Positions 48,113 through 56,606 of a DNA stretch of 64,000 bases are shown here, in pieces. Position 1 is the first letter of the stretch, and every line of letters starts with the position of its first letter. The position numbers and the translations under genes are program-made. The notes under the pieces are model-generated. The model ran no database searches and had not been told where the DNA came from. It was given only the letters and a program-made list of their open reading frames with translations. Source of the stretch: Marinifaba aquimaris (GTDB taxonomy: Bacteria; Pseudomonadota; Gammaproteobacteria; Enterobacterales; Alteromonadaceae); the NCBI RefSeq assembly GCF_013328345.1, contig NZ_JABULX010000003.1, positions 124,001-188,000 of the forward strand, in the 5' to 3' direction.

Positions 48113-49477
48113 TTAGCGAATCATAATATATAAGCTTGCATTGCCGCGAACAACATTCAGTGCAATTAACCCTTTTTTGCTTGCATCATCTAGACGCTCG
48201 CGTAATTGGCTAATACTTTCTACGCGTTTGCGGTTTACGCCAACAATAATATCGCCTGACTTCAGACCAATAGCATGAGCAGCTGAGCGGGCTTCAACTT
48301 CAGTTACTTCGACACCTTGTTCTTGCTTATTGGTTTGGCCATTACTTAAGGTAGCGCCTTCAAATGCAGGGTGTAAGCTTGAAGCGGCTAGGTTGCCTCC
48401 CTCACTTTGACCTAAAGTCACTTTGACAGAAAGTGCTTTACCATCGCGAATGACACCTAGTTTGACTACTTTGCCTGCACCTAAAGTACCAACTTTAGCG
48501 CGTAATTCGTGGAAGCTTGTGATTTTCTGGCCGTTTGCACTGACAATTACATCACCAGCTTGCAGGCCTGCATCTGCAGCAGCAGTATCCTCAAATACCT
48601 GGCCGACAAAGGCACCTTGTGTAGTTTTTAACTCAAGAGCTTCAGCTAATTCGGCATTTAAATTACTACCAGTGATACCTAAGACACCACGACGCACTTC
48701 ACCGTACTCTAAAATTTGGTCAACTAAGCTTTGCATCATGTTAGCAGGGATAGCAAAGCCAATACCGACATTACCACCGTTAGGGCCAAGGATCGCTGTG
48801 TTAATACCGATTAATTCACCGTTGAAGTTAACGAGTGCACCACCAGAGTTACCTGAGTTGATGGCAGCATCCGTTTGAATAAAGTTTTCGTATTGCTCAA
48901 TACCTAAGCCAGAGCGACCCAAGGCAGAAATAATGCCCGAAGTTACCGTTTGGCCTAAACCAAATGGGTTACCAATTGCAATGGCAAAATCGCCTACTCT
49001 TAATTTGTCTGAATCGGCTACTTTCACATCTGTTAAGTTTTCAGCATCAATTTGCAGTAGCGCAATATCAGAGTCAGCATCAGAGCCCAAAAGCTTGGCA
49101 TCAAACTGACGACCATCTTTTAGCGTGATGGCGATTTTATCTGCATCGTCGATCACGTGGTGATTGGTCACGACATAACCTTTATCTGCATTGATGATGA
49201 CACCAGAGCCGACTGACTTGAAAGGGCGCTCTTGAGCTTGAGGTGCGCGGTTACCAAAAAAATAACGAAGCGCGTCAGGTAACTGTTGTTGGTTAGTCTT
49301 AGTGCCTGCAGCAGAGATATTAACGACAGCTGGCGTCGTTTTTTCAAGCATAGGGGCCAGTGTTGGCGGTTGGTCGTTATCGAACCAAGGAAGATTAGCA
49401 AAGCTTGCTGGGGATAAAATTAAAAATAAAGATAATAAAATAAGCTTAGGCGTATTTGCCTTAAACATATTAAACAT
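48113..49477 (-). CDS. degQ: Periplasmic serine protease DegQ (Do/DegP family)
   Basis: 454-residue HtrA protease with a cleavable signal peptide (LILLSLFLILSPASFA, cleavage about residue 27). Catalytic triad His107 (TNHHVI), Asp137 (DSDIALL) and Ser211 (NSGNSGGAL). Two PDZ domains (about 255-345 and 370-450) make it a Do-type oligomeric protease/chaperone. The length and the adjacent degS match the degQ-degS pair of Gammaproteobacteria. The short segment between signal and protease domain (LA-loop with QQQLPDALRYFFG) is closer to DegQ than to DegP. GGAGAG is an ideal Shine-Dalgarno ahead of the ATG at 49477. Confidence 0.94.
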   Translation of the reverse strand: MFNMFKANTPKLILLSLFLILSPASFANLPWFDNDQPPTLAPMLEKTTPAVVNISAAGTKTNQQQLPDALRYFFGNRAPQAQERPFKSVGSGVIINADKGYVVTNHHVIDDADKIAITLKDGRQFDAKLLGSDADSDIALLQIDAENLTDVKVADSDKLRVGDFAIAIGNPFGLGQTVTSGIISALGRSGLGIEQYENFIQTDAAINSGNSGGALVNFNGELIGINTAILGPNGGNVGIGFAIPANMMQSLVDQILEYGEVRRGVLGITGSNLNAELAEALELKTTQGAFVGQVFEDTAAADAGLQAGDVIVSANGQKITSFHELRAKVGTLGAGKVVKLGVIRDGKALSVKVTLGQSEGGNLAASSLHPAFEGATLSNGQTNKQEQGVEVTEVEARSAAHAIGLKSGDIIVGVNRKRVESISQLRERLDDASKKGLIALNVVRGNASLYIMIR

Positions 49478-49608
49478 AAACTCTCCTTCAACTAATAAAA
49501 GGGTACATTACTTTTACGTGATTAAATCAGCACTCTAAACGGGTCTTGATTTATGACTTCAAGTTTTATTGTTTTGAAATCGTAAAAAGTAACGCGCCAA
49601 AATTAAAT

Positions 49609-49648
49609 CAGACACGACTTTTTTAATGTTTGTAATAAATCGTGTCTG
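49609..49648. terminator. Inverted repeat between zapG and degQ, possible terminator
   Basis: CAGACACGACTT and AAATCGTGTCTG form a 12-bp stem with one mismatch around a 16-base AT-rich loop, 69 bases after the zapG stop on the minus strand. Only ATTTAATTTT follows on that strand, so termination is uncertain. The rest of the 239-base gap holds nothing else I can identify. Confidence 0.4.
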
Positions 49649-49716
49649 TTTAGCTAACTGACCTGAGATTATTTTTAAAGTTCAAAAACTGCGGTGAATT
49701 AACAACTAAACGCTTT

Positions 49717-50154
49717 TTATTTAGCCGATTCTGCCTCTAAAAGCCCAGAGCTACCTTCTGAATAATCTTTAGGTGCATTTTCTTTATCTGTCTTTTCAAG
49801 GCTATCGCTCAATGATTTTTTACGCACAGCCTGACGGATTTCTTGGCTCGTTTCTACGCCAAAAAATGGAAACAGCTCTTCATCGATTTTATCGCTAGAT
49901 TGAATTTTATCGTTGTAAGTTTGTGCTGCAAGTGCTGCCTTTTCAGCTTGTTGCGCAACTTGTTCAAATGTCTTTTGCACTGAACCAATATAATCTGTTA
50001 ATTCTTGTTTTAACGATTCTTGCGCTTGCTGGCTTTGCTCTAGCTCTGCTGATAACTCTGCTTTATCGCCACCTAAGGCAGGAATAAATCGACTCGCAAT
50101 GATACCTACCACAATACCAACGACAAAAAGGGCAAAACCAATAATCCAACTCAT
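49717..50154 (-). CDS. zapG: Z-ring-associated protein ZapG (YhcB, DUF1043)
   Basis: 145-residue protein opening MSWIIGFALFVVGIVVGIIASRF: one membrane helix, then a coiled coil (about residues 30-85, LSAELEQSQQAQESLKQEL) and a polar disordered tail. This is the DUF1043/YhcB family, implicated in the divisome and in coordinating envelope growth. The ATG with GAGGA before it is chosen; an upstream in-frame start at 50208 gives 18 unlikely residues. It is divergent from zapE with an 84-base gap. Confidence 0.9.
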   Translation of the reverse strand: MSWIIGFALFVVGIVVGIIASRFIPALGGDKAELSAELEQSQQAQESLKQELTDYIGSVQKTFEQVAQQAEKAALAAQTYNDKIQSSDKIDEELFPFFGVETSQEIRQAVRKKSLSDSLEKTDKENAPKDYSEGSSGLLEAESAK

Positions 50155-50238
50155 AACATCATCCTCTATATAAAAATACCACTGCGTGTTAGCATTTATA
50201 GCACGCACAAAGGCTTTAGACTATTGCTCGATTAACAA

Positions 50239-51333
50239 ATGACAACACCACTACAAAGATATCAAAACGATTTAAAACGTGAAGACTTTCATCATGATCC
50301 AGCACAAGAAAATGCAATCAAGCATCTACAACGTCTATATGATGATTTAATCGCTCAGGATCAACAGCCAAAGCAGACTTTTTTTAGCAAATTATTTGCT
50401 AAAAAAACTGAGCAATCGGTTAGAGGTTTGTATTTTTGGGGTGGGGTTGGTCGAGGTAAGACCTATTTAGTTGATACCTTCTTCGATTGTTTGCCGTTTG
50501 AAAATAAAATGCGGGTGCACTTTCACCGATTTATGCACCGTGTTCACGATGAACTTAAATTACTAAAAGCCGTTGCTAATCCGCTCGATACTATTGCTGA
50601 AAAGATAGCCAAAGAAGCAAAAATCATTTGTTTCGATGAGTTTTTTGTTTCGGATATAACTGATGCTATGTTACTTGGTGGCTTATTCGAAAAGCTATTC
50701 AGCCACAATGTAGTACTTGTCGCAACGTCAAATATCATTCCTGATGAGCTGTATCGCAATGGGTTACAAAGAGCCCGTTTTTTGCCGGCGATTGATTTAA
50801 TTAACGCTAACTGTGAAATCGTCAATGTCGATCACGGTATTGATTACCGCTTGCGAACACTTGAGCAAGCTGAAATTTTCCATTCTCCACTTGATGCTGA
50901 TGCTGATACAAACCTACAAACGTATTTTAAGCAGTTGTCGGTTGAGCCCGTTAGTTACGACCTCGAAGTAGAGATTGAAAATCGTATGATCCCGTGCCGC
51001 GCAGAATGCGATGGCGTGGCGTTTTTTGATTTTGAGGCTTTGTGTGAAGGGCCGAGAAGTCAAACTGACTATATGGAAATTAGCCGTATTTATCACTCTG
51101 TGCTGATGAGTAATGTGAAGCAAATGGGAACTGGTAAAGATGATACAGCAAGACGTTTTATTGCCCTTGTCGATGAGTTCTATGAGCGTAAAGTAAAACT
51201 GATTATATCATCTGAAGTGCCGCTTTTAGATTTATACACTGATGGCTTGCTGAGTTTCGAATTTAAGCGCTGTATCAGTCGCTTGCAAGAAATGCAGTCA
51301 CACGACTATTTAGCAGAGCCGCATATCCCATAA
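50239..51333 (+). CDS. zapE: Cell division ATPase ZapE (AFG1 family)
   Basis: 364-residue AFG1-like ATPase. Walker A GGVGRGKT is at about residues 68-75, Walker B ICFDEFFV follows, and the Sensor-1 region LVATSNIIPDELY plus the late RFIALVDEFYERKVKLI are typical. ZapE associates with the FtsZ ring during constriction and in anaerobic or heat stress. zapE and zapG are divergent neighbours of degQ/degS and of rplM, the arrangement seen in E. coli (yhcM-yhcB). Confidence 0.94.
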   Translation: MTTPLQRYQNDLKREDFHHDPAQENAIKHLQRLYDDLIAQDQQPKQTFFSKLFAKKTEQSVRGLYFWGGVGRGKTYLVDTFFDCLPFENKMRVHFHRFMHRVHDELKLLKAVANPLDTIAEKIAKEAKIICFDEFFVSDITDAMLLGGLFEKLFSHNVVLVATSNIIPDELYRNGLQRARFLPAIDLINANCEIVNVDHGIDYRLRTLEQAEIFHSPLDADADTNLQTYFKQLSVEPVSYDLEVEIENRMIPCRAECDGVAFFDFEALCEGPRSQTDYMEISRIYHSVLMSNVKQMGTGKDDTARRFIALVDEFYERKVKLIISSEVPLLDLYTDGLLSFEFKRCISRLQEMQSHDYLAEPHIP

Positions 51334-51395
51334 TTCGATTAAATGACGTTAGGTCGGATAAAAAGCATAGAAAAATCAGTTTTAATGGCAGATTT

Positions 51396-51434
51396 TTAGT
51401 GATCTTTTTTTAACCTTTCTATATAATTCGCGCC
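51396..51434 (+). promoter_or_regulatory. Likely rplM-rpsI promoter with GC-rich discriminator
   Basis: A perfect -10 TATAAT (51422-51427) is followed directly by TCGCGCC, a GC-rich discriminator typical of stringently controlled ribosomal promoters. The -35 is weak: GTGATC sits at the 17-base spacing, with TTAGTG three bases earlier. The start of transcription would be near 51434. Confidence 0.6.
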
Positions 51435-51559
51435 CCAGCCCAAAACAGGTCGTGTTTATTGGCCTTTGCCAAGCATTCTCGAAGGGGTTTACTGGCATAA
51501 AATGTATGGGGAAGCGAAAGCTTCAAAATTTAGAATTTTTGTATAGGGTTCATTTAATA
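51435..51559 (+). promoter_or_regulatory. Structured 5' leader of rplM-rpsI
   Basis: About 125 untranslated bases contain two perfect short stems: TTGGC-CTTT-GCCAA (51459-51472) and GAAGC-GAAA-GCTTC with a GNRA tetraloop (51511-51524). An AAAATT/AATTTT stem (51525-51539) comes shortly before the start codon. E. coli L13 represses its own operon through the mRNA leader; the same is inferred here. Confidence 0.5.
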
Positions 51560-51988
51560 ATGAAAACTTTTACTGCTAAGCCTGAATCTGTACAGCGCGA
51601 TTGGTTTGTTATCGACGCTGAAGGCAAAACATTAGGCCGTATGGCTACTGAAATCGCACGTCGTTTACGTGGTAAGCATAAAGCTGAGTACACTCCTCAC
51701 GTTGACACTGGTGATTACATCATCGTTGTAAATGCTGAAAAAGTAGCTGTTACTGGTGCTAAGTTCACAGACAAAATGTACCACGCTCACTCTGGATACC
51801 CAGGTGGATTAAAATCGATTTCTTTCGACAAGTTACAAGCTAAAAAGCCTGAAATGATCATCGAAAGTGCGGTTAAAGGTATGTTGCCAAAAGGTCCATT
51901 AGGTCGTGCTATGTTCCGTAAGCTTAAAGTTTACGCTGGCACAGAGCATAATCATCAGGCTCAACAGCCTCAAGTATTAGATATCTAA
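51560..51988 (+). CDS. rplM: 50S ribosomal protein L13
   Basis: 142-residue ribosomal protein L13, one of the first to bind 23S r[23 protein letters not shown] is the canonical start, [20 protein letters not shown] and [20 protein letters not shown] follow, and the length matches E. coli. A longer frame opens at 51452, but those residues come from the leader and are not part of the family. It is 15 bases upstream of rpsI. Confidence 0.99.
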   Translation: MKTFTAKPESVQRDWFVIDAEGKTLGRMATEIARRLRGKHKAEYTPHVDTGDYIIVVNAEKVAVTGAKFTDKMYHAHSGYPGGLKSISFDKLQAKKPEMIIESAVKGMLPKGPLGRAMFRKLKVYAGTEHNHQAQQPQVLDI

Positions 51989-52003
51989 TAGGAAGCGAAT
52001 AAA

Positions 52004-52396
52004 ATGGCAGCAAATCAATATTACGGTACAGGCCGTCGTAAAAGCTCTACAGCTCGCGTATTCGTTCAAGCTGGTAGCGGCAACATCACAGTTAACAAAC
52101 GTCCATTAGATGAATACTTTGGTCGTGAAACTTCTCGAATGGTTGTTCGTCAGCCGTTAGAGTTAGTTGAAATGGCAGACAAGTTTGACATCAATGTAAC
52201 TGTTGCTGGTGGTGGTAACACTGGTCAAGCAGGTGCTATCCGTCACGGTATCACTCGCGCATTAATGGAATTCGACGAAACTTTACGTCCTGCTCTTCGC
52301 CAAGCTGGCTTCGTTACTCGTGACGCACGTCGCGTTGAACGTAAGAAAGTTGGTCTTAAGAAAGCACGTAAGCGTCCACAATTCTCAAAACGTTAA
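52004..52396 (+). CDS. rpsI: 30S ribosomal protein S9
   Basis: 130-residue ribosomal protein S9 with the standard [17 protein letters not shown] opening and the basic C-terminal tail [12 protein letters not shown] that reaches the P-site tRNA. It forms the conserved rplM-rpsI operon, ends in a strong terminator and is very likely co-translated with L13. AGGAAG provides the ribosome-binding site. Confidence 0.99.
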   Translation: MAANQYYGTGRRKSSTARVFVQAGSGNITVNKRPLDEYFGRETSRMVVRQPLELVEMADKFDINVTVAGGGNTGQAGAIRHGITRALMEFDETLRPALRQAGFVTRDARRVERKKVGLKKARKRPQFSKR

Positions 52397-52416
52397 TTCG
52401 TTTTCTCAGAATTCAA

Positions 52417-52445
52417 AAAACCCGGTTTTTACCGGGTTTTTTTTT
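52417..52445 (+). terminator. rpsI terminator
   Basis: AAACCCGGT and ACCGGGTTT form a perfect nine-bp stem with a T-rich loop, followed by a run of nine or more T. It is a strong rho-independent terminator for the rplM-rpsI message. Confidence 0.93.
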
Positions 52446-52711
52446 GCCTGTTCATCAGGCTGCACAGTCTCAAAAATCACGGCTTTGAGTGGTGTTTTAT
52501 TGAGCAAAAAAACCATCAACCCCGTTTAAATCAAAAAAAGCGAAATAAAGCGGTGTAATTTCATGCTTTTTTTCAGTTTTCCCTATTAAAAATACGGCTT
52601 TTTTTATATCATTTAGCTAATTTTGTCCGTCTTGCATTCAGCGCATTATTTCGTTGTTTCTGAGCGGGCTAAAACCAACTTAAAAAATATAAGAGTCTCG
52701 GAGAATATTGG
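52446..52711 (+). promoter_or_regulatory. Intergenic region upstream of petABC
   Basis: The rpsI-petA gap is 315 bases; beyond the terminator it is AT-rich with several homopolymer A/T runs and no plausible gene. TTGTCC (52623-52628) with TTATTT at an 18-base spacing (52647-52652) is a weak promoter candidate. GGAGA a few bases before the petA ATG is the ribosome-binding site. Nothing else is evident. Confidence 0.35.
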
Positions 52712-53308
52712 ATGAGTAATGCGCCTGTAGATAACGGTCGTCGTCGATTCCTTACTATCGCTACTTCGGTAGTTGGTGGTGTGGGTGTTGCCGGTGCGGC
52801 TGTGCCTTTCATTGCTTCCTGGAATCCTAGTGCTAGAGCGAAAGCCGCTGGTGCACCTGTGGAAGTCAATATCAGCAAACTCGAGCCAGGTCAAATGATC
52901 CGCGTTGAATGGCGTGGTAAACCGGTTTGGGTTGTAAGACGTAGTGAAGATATGATTGCTCAGCTTGCTAAGCATGAAGATCAATTACGTGATGCTAATT
53001 CAGAAGTTGAACAGCAACCAGAGTATGCGAAAAACCGTGAACGTTCACGTAAAGCAGAGTACTTTGTAGCGGTTGGTATCTGTACCCACCTTGGTTGTTC
53101 TCCTCAGTACTTGTCAGATAACTTTGGCGAGCAGGTTGAGGGTGTACCTACAGGTTTCTTCTGTCCATGTCACGGTTCTAAATTTGATGCAGCTGGTCGT
53201 GTATTCCAAAGCGTACCTGCACCTTCAAACTTAGAAATTCCACCTCATTATTACATCGACGATGACACTATCTTAGTCGGTCTGAACTCAGCGTCAGAGG
53301 TTGCATAA
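52712..53308 (+). CDS. petA: Ubiquinol-cytochrome c reductase Rieske iron-sulphur subunit
   Basis: 198-residue Rieske protein of the cytochrome bc1 complex. The twin-arginine-like N-terminus NGRRRFLTIA precedes a single membrane anchor (about residues 15-36). The 2Fe-2S ligands are C124 and H126 (CTHLGC) and C151-C153-H154 (CPCHGS), with disulfide partners C129 and C153 region. The cluster is bound in the periplasm and takes electrons from ubiquinol. It is followed directly by petB. Confidence 0.97.
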   Translation: MSNAPVDNGRRRFLTIATSVVGGVGVAGAAVPFIASWNPSARAKAAGAPVEVNISKLEPGQMIRVEWRGKPVWVVRRSEDMIAQLAKHEDQLRDANSEVEQQPEYAKNRERSRKAEYFVAVGICTHLGCSPQYLSDNFGEQVEGVPTGFFCPCHGSKFDAAGRVFQSVPAPSNLEIPPHYYIDDDTILVGLNSASEVA

Positions 53309-53309
53309 G

Positions 53310-54575
53310 ATGAAAGATTTACTTGATTGGATCGAAGCGCGTATTCCAATGATGCGTGTTGCGAACATGCACGCATTGCAATACCCAGCGCCTAAGAACA
53401 TGAACATCTGGTATGTTTTCGGTTTCTTAGCAACAATTGTTTTAGTTAACCAAATCGTTACTGGTATCTGGTTAACAATGAACTATGTACCAACATCAGA
53501 AGGCGCTTTCGCTTCAGTAGAATACATCATGCGTGATGTAGATTACGGTTGGTTACTGCGTTATATGCACTCAACAGGTGCTTCTGCATTCTTCGTCGTT
53601 GTCTACCTGCACATGATGCGCGGTATGATGTACGGCTCGTACCAAAAGCCGCGTGAATTGTTATGGGTATTTGGTATGTTTATCTACTTAGCACTTATGG
53701 CTGAAGCTTTCATGGGTTACTTATTACCATGGGGTCAGATGTCATACTGGGGTGCTCAGGTAATTATTTCATTATTTGGTGCTATCCCTGTTATTGGTGA
53801 TGACATCACTTTATGGATTCGTGGTGACTACGTAATCTCTGGTGCGACGCTAAACCGCTTTTTCGCATTACACGTTATTGCATTACCATTAGTTATCGTA
53901 ATCTTAGTTTTCCTTCACATCGTTGCTTTACACGAAGTGGGTTCAAACAACCCAGATGGTATTGATGTTAAGCGTCCTAAAGGTTCTCTTTCAGAAGATG
54001 AAAAAACTAAATTCAAGATCCATGAATACTACACAAACAAGAAAGATATTCTTGATGACGTGGTACCTTTCTTCCCACACATCGTACTTAAAGATTTAGT
54101 CGCATTTGCCATCTTCTGTATTGGTTTTGCTTACGTATTATTCTTTATGCCAGAGATGGGCGGTTTCTTCCTTGAGCCACCAAACTTTGAAACAGCTAAC
54201 CCTATGAAGACACCAGAGCACATTGCGCCTGTATGGTACTTCACTCCTTTCTATGCAATTTTACGTGCCGTACCTGATAAATTAGGTGGTGTAATCTTAA
54301 TGTTTGCTGCGATTGTGATGTTAGCGTTATTACCTTGGTTAGACCGTTGTAAAGTTCGCTCTGTTCGTTACAGAAGCACATTACACAAGTTGAACTTAGC
54401 TCAATTCGCAGTAAGTTTCGTAATCTTAGGTTACTTAGGTGTTAAGCCAGCGACTGTTATTTACACTTACATGTCTCAGTTCTTCTCATTCACTTACTTC
54501 TTATTCTTCGGTGCACTTTGGTTGTACAGTAAGAACGAGAAATGTAAGCCATTACCAGAGAGGATCACGAAATGA
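53310..54575 (+). CDS. petB: Cytochrome b subunit of the bc1 complex
   Basis: 421-residue polytopic cytochrome b with both the N-terminal four-helix haem-binding half and the C-terminal half in one chain. The haem-ligand helices are marked by LRYMHSTGASAFFVVVYLHM and FFALHVIALPLVIVILVFLHIVALHE segments, and the quinol-site motif is PEW-like PVWYFTPFYAILR. The ATG at 53310 is chosen; a TTG at 53301 in frame overlaps petA. It overlaps petC by four bases. Confidence 0.97.
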   Translation: MKDLLDWIEARIPMMRVANMHALQYPAPKNMNIWYVFGFLATIVLVNQIVTGIWLTMNYVPTSEGAFASVEYIMRDVDYGWLLRYMHSTGASAFFVVVYLHMMRGMMYGSYQKPRELLWVFGMFIYLALMAEAFMGYLLPWGQMSYWGAQVIISLFGAIPVIGDDITLWIRGDYVISGATLNRFFALHVIALPLVIVILVFLHIVALHEVGSNNPDGIDVKRPKGSLSEDEKTKFKIHEYYTNKKDILDDVVPFFPHIVLKDLVAFAIFCIGFAYVLFFMPEMGGFFLEPPNFETANPMKTPEHIAPVWYFTPFYAILRAVPDKLGGVILMFAAIVMLALLPWLDRCKVRSVRYRSTLHKLNLAQFAVSFVILGYLGVKPATVIYTYMSQFFSFTYFLFFGALWLYSKNEKCKPLPERITK

Positions 54576-55309
54576 AAAAACTAATTATTGCACTGTTTGC
54601 GTTAGTTCCTTCACTAGCTTTAGCTGCTGGTCCTAGCGTGCCTTTAGATTCTGTTGATATTGATTTAACAGATAAGGCTTCTTTACAACGTGGTATGACA
54701 ACGTTTGTTAACTACTGTTTAGGTTGTCACCAAGCTGAATACCAAAGATACGAGCGTAGCGCTAAAGACTTAGGTATTGGTGTTGACGTTTTAAAAGAAA
54801 ACTTAATGTTCACTGGCGAGAAAGTGGGTGATCACATGAAAAATGCGATGCCAGCTGATGGTGCTAAGAAATGGTTCGGTAGCTTACCACCAGACTTAAC
54901 TATGGTTGCTCGTGTTCGTGGTCCAGAGTGGTTATACACTTACTTACGTTCTTTCTACGTTGATCCGTCTCGCCCATTTGGCGTTAACAACACTGTATTC
55001 CCTAACGTCGGTATGCCGCATGTTTTACAAACATTACAAGGTATTCCAACTAAAGAAGACGTTGTTGCTCAAGTTGATGGTGAACAAAAAGTAGTAGGTT
55101 CTAAAATCGTAACTGACGGTTCAGGTACTTTATCTGCCGAAGAGTACGACGCAGTAATTCGCGACTTAGTAAACTACTTAGAATACACAGGTGAACCAAC
55201 TCGCTTAGCATCTGAACGCTTGGGTACTTGGGTAATCGGTTTCTTATTAGTATTCTTAGTATTCACTTACTTATTGAAGAAAGAATACTGGCGTGACATT
55301 AAGAAGTAA
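54572..55309 (+). CDS. petC: Cytochrome c1 of the bc1 complex
   Basis: 245-residue membrane-anchored c-type cytochrome. The signal peptide (LIIALFALVPSLALA) is followed by haem motif CLGCH (C49, C52, H53), and the C-terminal helix (WVIGFLLVFLVFTYLL) anchors it to the membrane. The DPSRPFGVNNTVFPNVGMPHVL segment probably supplies the axial Met. With petA and petB it completes the respiratory complex III, implying an aerobic cytochrome-c-dependent branch. Confidence 0.96.
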   Translation: MKKLIIALFALVPSLALAAGPSVPLDSVDIDLTDKASLQRGMTTFVNYCLGCHQAEYQRYERSAKDLGIGVDVLKENLMFTGEKVGDHMKNAMPADGAKKWFGSLPPDLTMVARVRGPEWLYTYLRSFYVDPSRPFGVNNTVFPNVGMPHVLQTLQGIPTKEDVVAQVDGEQKVVGSKIVTDGSGTLSAEEYDAVIRDLVNYLEYTGEPTRLASERLGTWVIGFLLVFLVFTYLLKKEYWRDIKK

Positions 55310-55335
55310 CGCCGGAAACTAAACTAAATTCGATT

Positions 55336-55356
55336 GGGGGCGGTAGCCCCCTTTAG
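55336..55356 (+). terminator. Hairpin after petC
   Basis: GGGGGC and GCCCCC form a perfect six-bp GC stem with a GGTA tetraloop, followed by TTTAGTGTTT. The T tract is broken, so termination may be partial, allowing some read-through to sspA. Confidence 0.65.
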
Positions 55357-55374
55357 TGTTTATATTGCTGTGAT

Positions 55375-55400
55375 TTTGATATCACAGATTAGATATCAAA
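55375..55400. promoter_or_regulatory. Inverted repeat upstream of sspA
   Basis: TTTGATATC and GATATCAAA are perfect 9-bp arms with an 8-base spacer, ending 27 bases before the sspA start and 16 bases before its GGAG. This could be an operator or an mRNA hairpin; which one cannot be told. Confidence 0.4.
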
Positions 55401-55427
55401 TTAAGCTGAAACAATTGGAGAAAACGC

Positions 55428-56054
55428 ATGGCTGTAGCCGCCAACAAACGTTCTGTAATGAGTCTATACGCCGATGATACGGATATGCATAGCCATCAAG
55501 TACGTATCGTACTTGCTGAAAAAGGTGTAAGTGTTGACATCAAATTAGTTGACAAAAATAACAAGCCAGAAGAGTTATGGGAGTTAAACCCATACGGTTC
55601 TGTTCCTACGTTATTGGATCGTGAGTTAGTTTTATACACTTCACGCATTATTATGGAATATCTTGATGAGCGTTTTCCACACCCACCATTGATGGCAGTA
55701 TACCCAGTTGCACGTGGTCAATCTCGTTTAATGATTGAGCGAATCGAGCAAGACTGGTACACACTGGTAGAGAAAATCGAATCTAATTCTGAAGATACAG
55801 CGGTCGCTCGTGCTGAACTACGTGAGAGCATTCTTGCTATTGCACCTATTTTCAATGAAACACCGTACTTCATGAGTGAAGAATTCAGCTTAGTTGACTG
55901 TGTACTTGCTCCACTATTATGGCGTCTACCTAAACTAGGTATTGATTTAACAGGCCAAGGTAGTAAAGAAGTTAAAGCATACATGACACGTGTATTTGAA
56001 CGTGAATCATTCCAAGCTTCATTAACTGACGCTGAACGCGATATGCGAGTGTAG
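55428..56054 (+). CDS. sspA: Stringent starvation protein A
   Basis: 208-residue GST-fold protein that binds RNA polymerase and activates starvation and acid-tolerance genes in E. coli. The thioredoxin-like N-terminal domain shows SLYADDTDMHSHQVRIVLAEKG, in which the active-site Cys of true GSTs is missing, and ELNPYGSVPTLLDRELVLY follows. The C-terminal helical domain ends in a charged tail. It is followed 5 bases later by sspB in the same operon, the standard pairing, downstream of the petABC genes. Confidence 0.96.
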   Translation: MAVAANKRSVMSLYADDTDMHSHQVRIVLAEKGVSVDIKLVDKNNKPEELWELNPYGSVPTLLDRELVLYTSRIIMEYLDERFPHPPLMAVYPVARGQSRLMIERIEQDWYTLVEKIESNSEDTAVARAELRESILAIAPIFNETPYFMSEEFSLVDCVLAPLLWRLPKLGIDLTGQGSKEVKAYMTRVFERESFQASLTDAERDMRV

Positions 56055-56059
56055 TTTCA

Positions 56060-56560
56060 ATGGATAAAATGACATCTTGTAAACCTTATCTTGTCCGTGC
56101 GTTATACGATTGGATTTTAGATAACCAATGTACACCTTACATCCTAGTTGATGCGGAATACCCTATGGTACAAGTACCTAGAGAGTATGTGAAACAGGGG
56201 CAAATCGTGCTCAATGTTGCACCACAATCAACAGGTAACTTTGTCATTGGTGATGATGAAATTGAGTTTAATGCTCGATTTGGTGGTCAGGCTCGTCATT
56301 TAATTATTCCTATTGAAGCTGTGCTTTTTATCTACTCTAAAGAGACTGGGGAAGGCATGCCATTCCCACCAGAGCAACATCCAGAAGTGACGGAAGAACC
56401 GTTAGACAGTGAAGAGCTCGTTGATTTAGAGCCAACTACAACAGTAAGTGAAGCCAAAAAGCCAAGCTTAAGTCCTGTTGAAGCATCTGAAACTGCAAAA
56501 CCTTCTTCGGATAAGCCGAAAGATAAAAAATCGCGAAATCATTTAAAAGTGATTAAATAA
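56060..56560 (+). CDS. sspB: ClpXP adaptor protein SspB
   Basis: 166-residue adaptor. The folded domain (about residues 5-112) carries PYLVRALYDWILDN and RFGGQARHLIIPIEAVLFIYSKETGEGM, the ssrA-tag-binding fold; the remainder is a flexible acidic linker. It ends in the basic ClpX-binding tail (SRNHLKVIK). SspB delivers ssrA-tagged and other substrates to ClpXP. The strong terminator just after is shared with the convergent hit gene. Confidence 0.96.
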   Translation: MDKMTSCKPYLVRALYDWILDNQCTPYILVDAEYPMVQVPREYVKQGQIVLNVAPQSTGNFVIGDDEIEFNARFGGQARHLIIPIEAVLFIYSKETGEGMPFPPEQHPEVTEEPLDSEELVDLEPTTTVSEAKKPSLSPVEASETAKPSSDKPKDKKSRNHLKVIK

Positions 56561-56588
56561 AAAAGCCGAGCTTATGCTCGGCTTTTTT
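56561..56588. terminator. Bidirectional terminator between sspB and hit
   Basis: AAAAGCCGAGC and GCTCGGCTTTT give a perfect 11-bp stem with a short TTAT loop, A-rich on one flank and T-rich on the other, so it can terminate both convergent genes. Confidence 0.9.
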
Positions 56589-56606
56589 GTGTCTGCTTCT
56601 ATGAAG

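Noticed and set aside
48423-48878. Open frame of 151 codons antisense to degQ
   Set aside because: It lies wholly inside degQ, whose catalytic Ser and PDZ motifs are intact; composition is that of a codon shadow.
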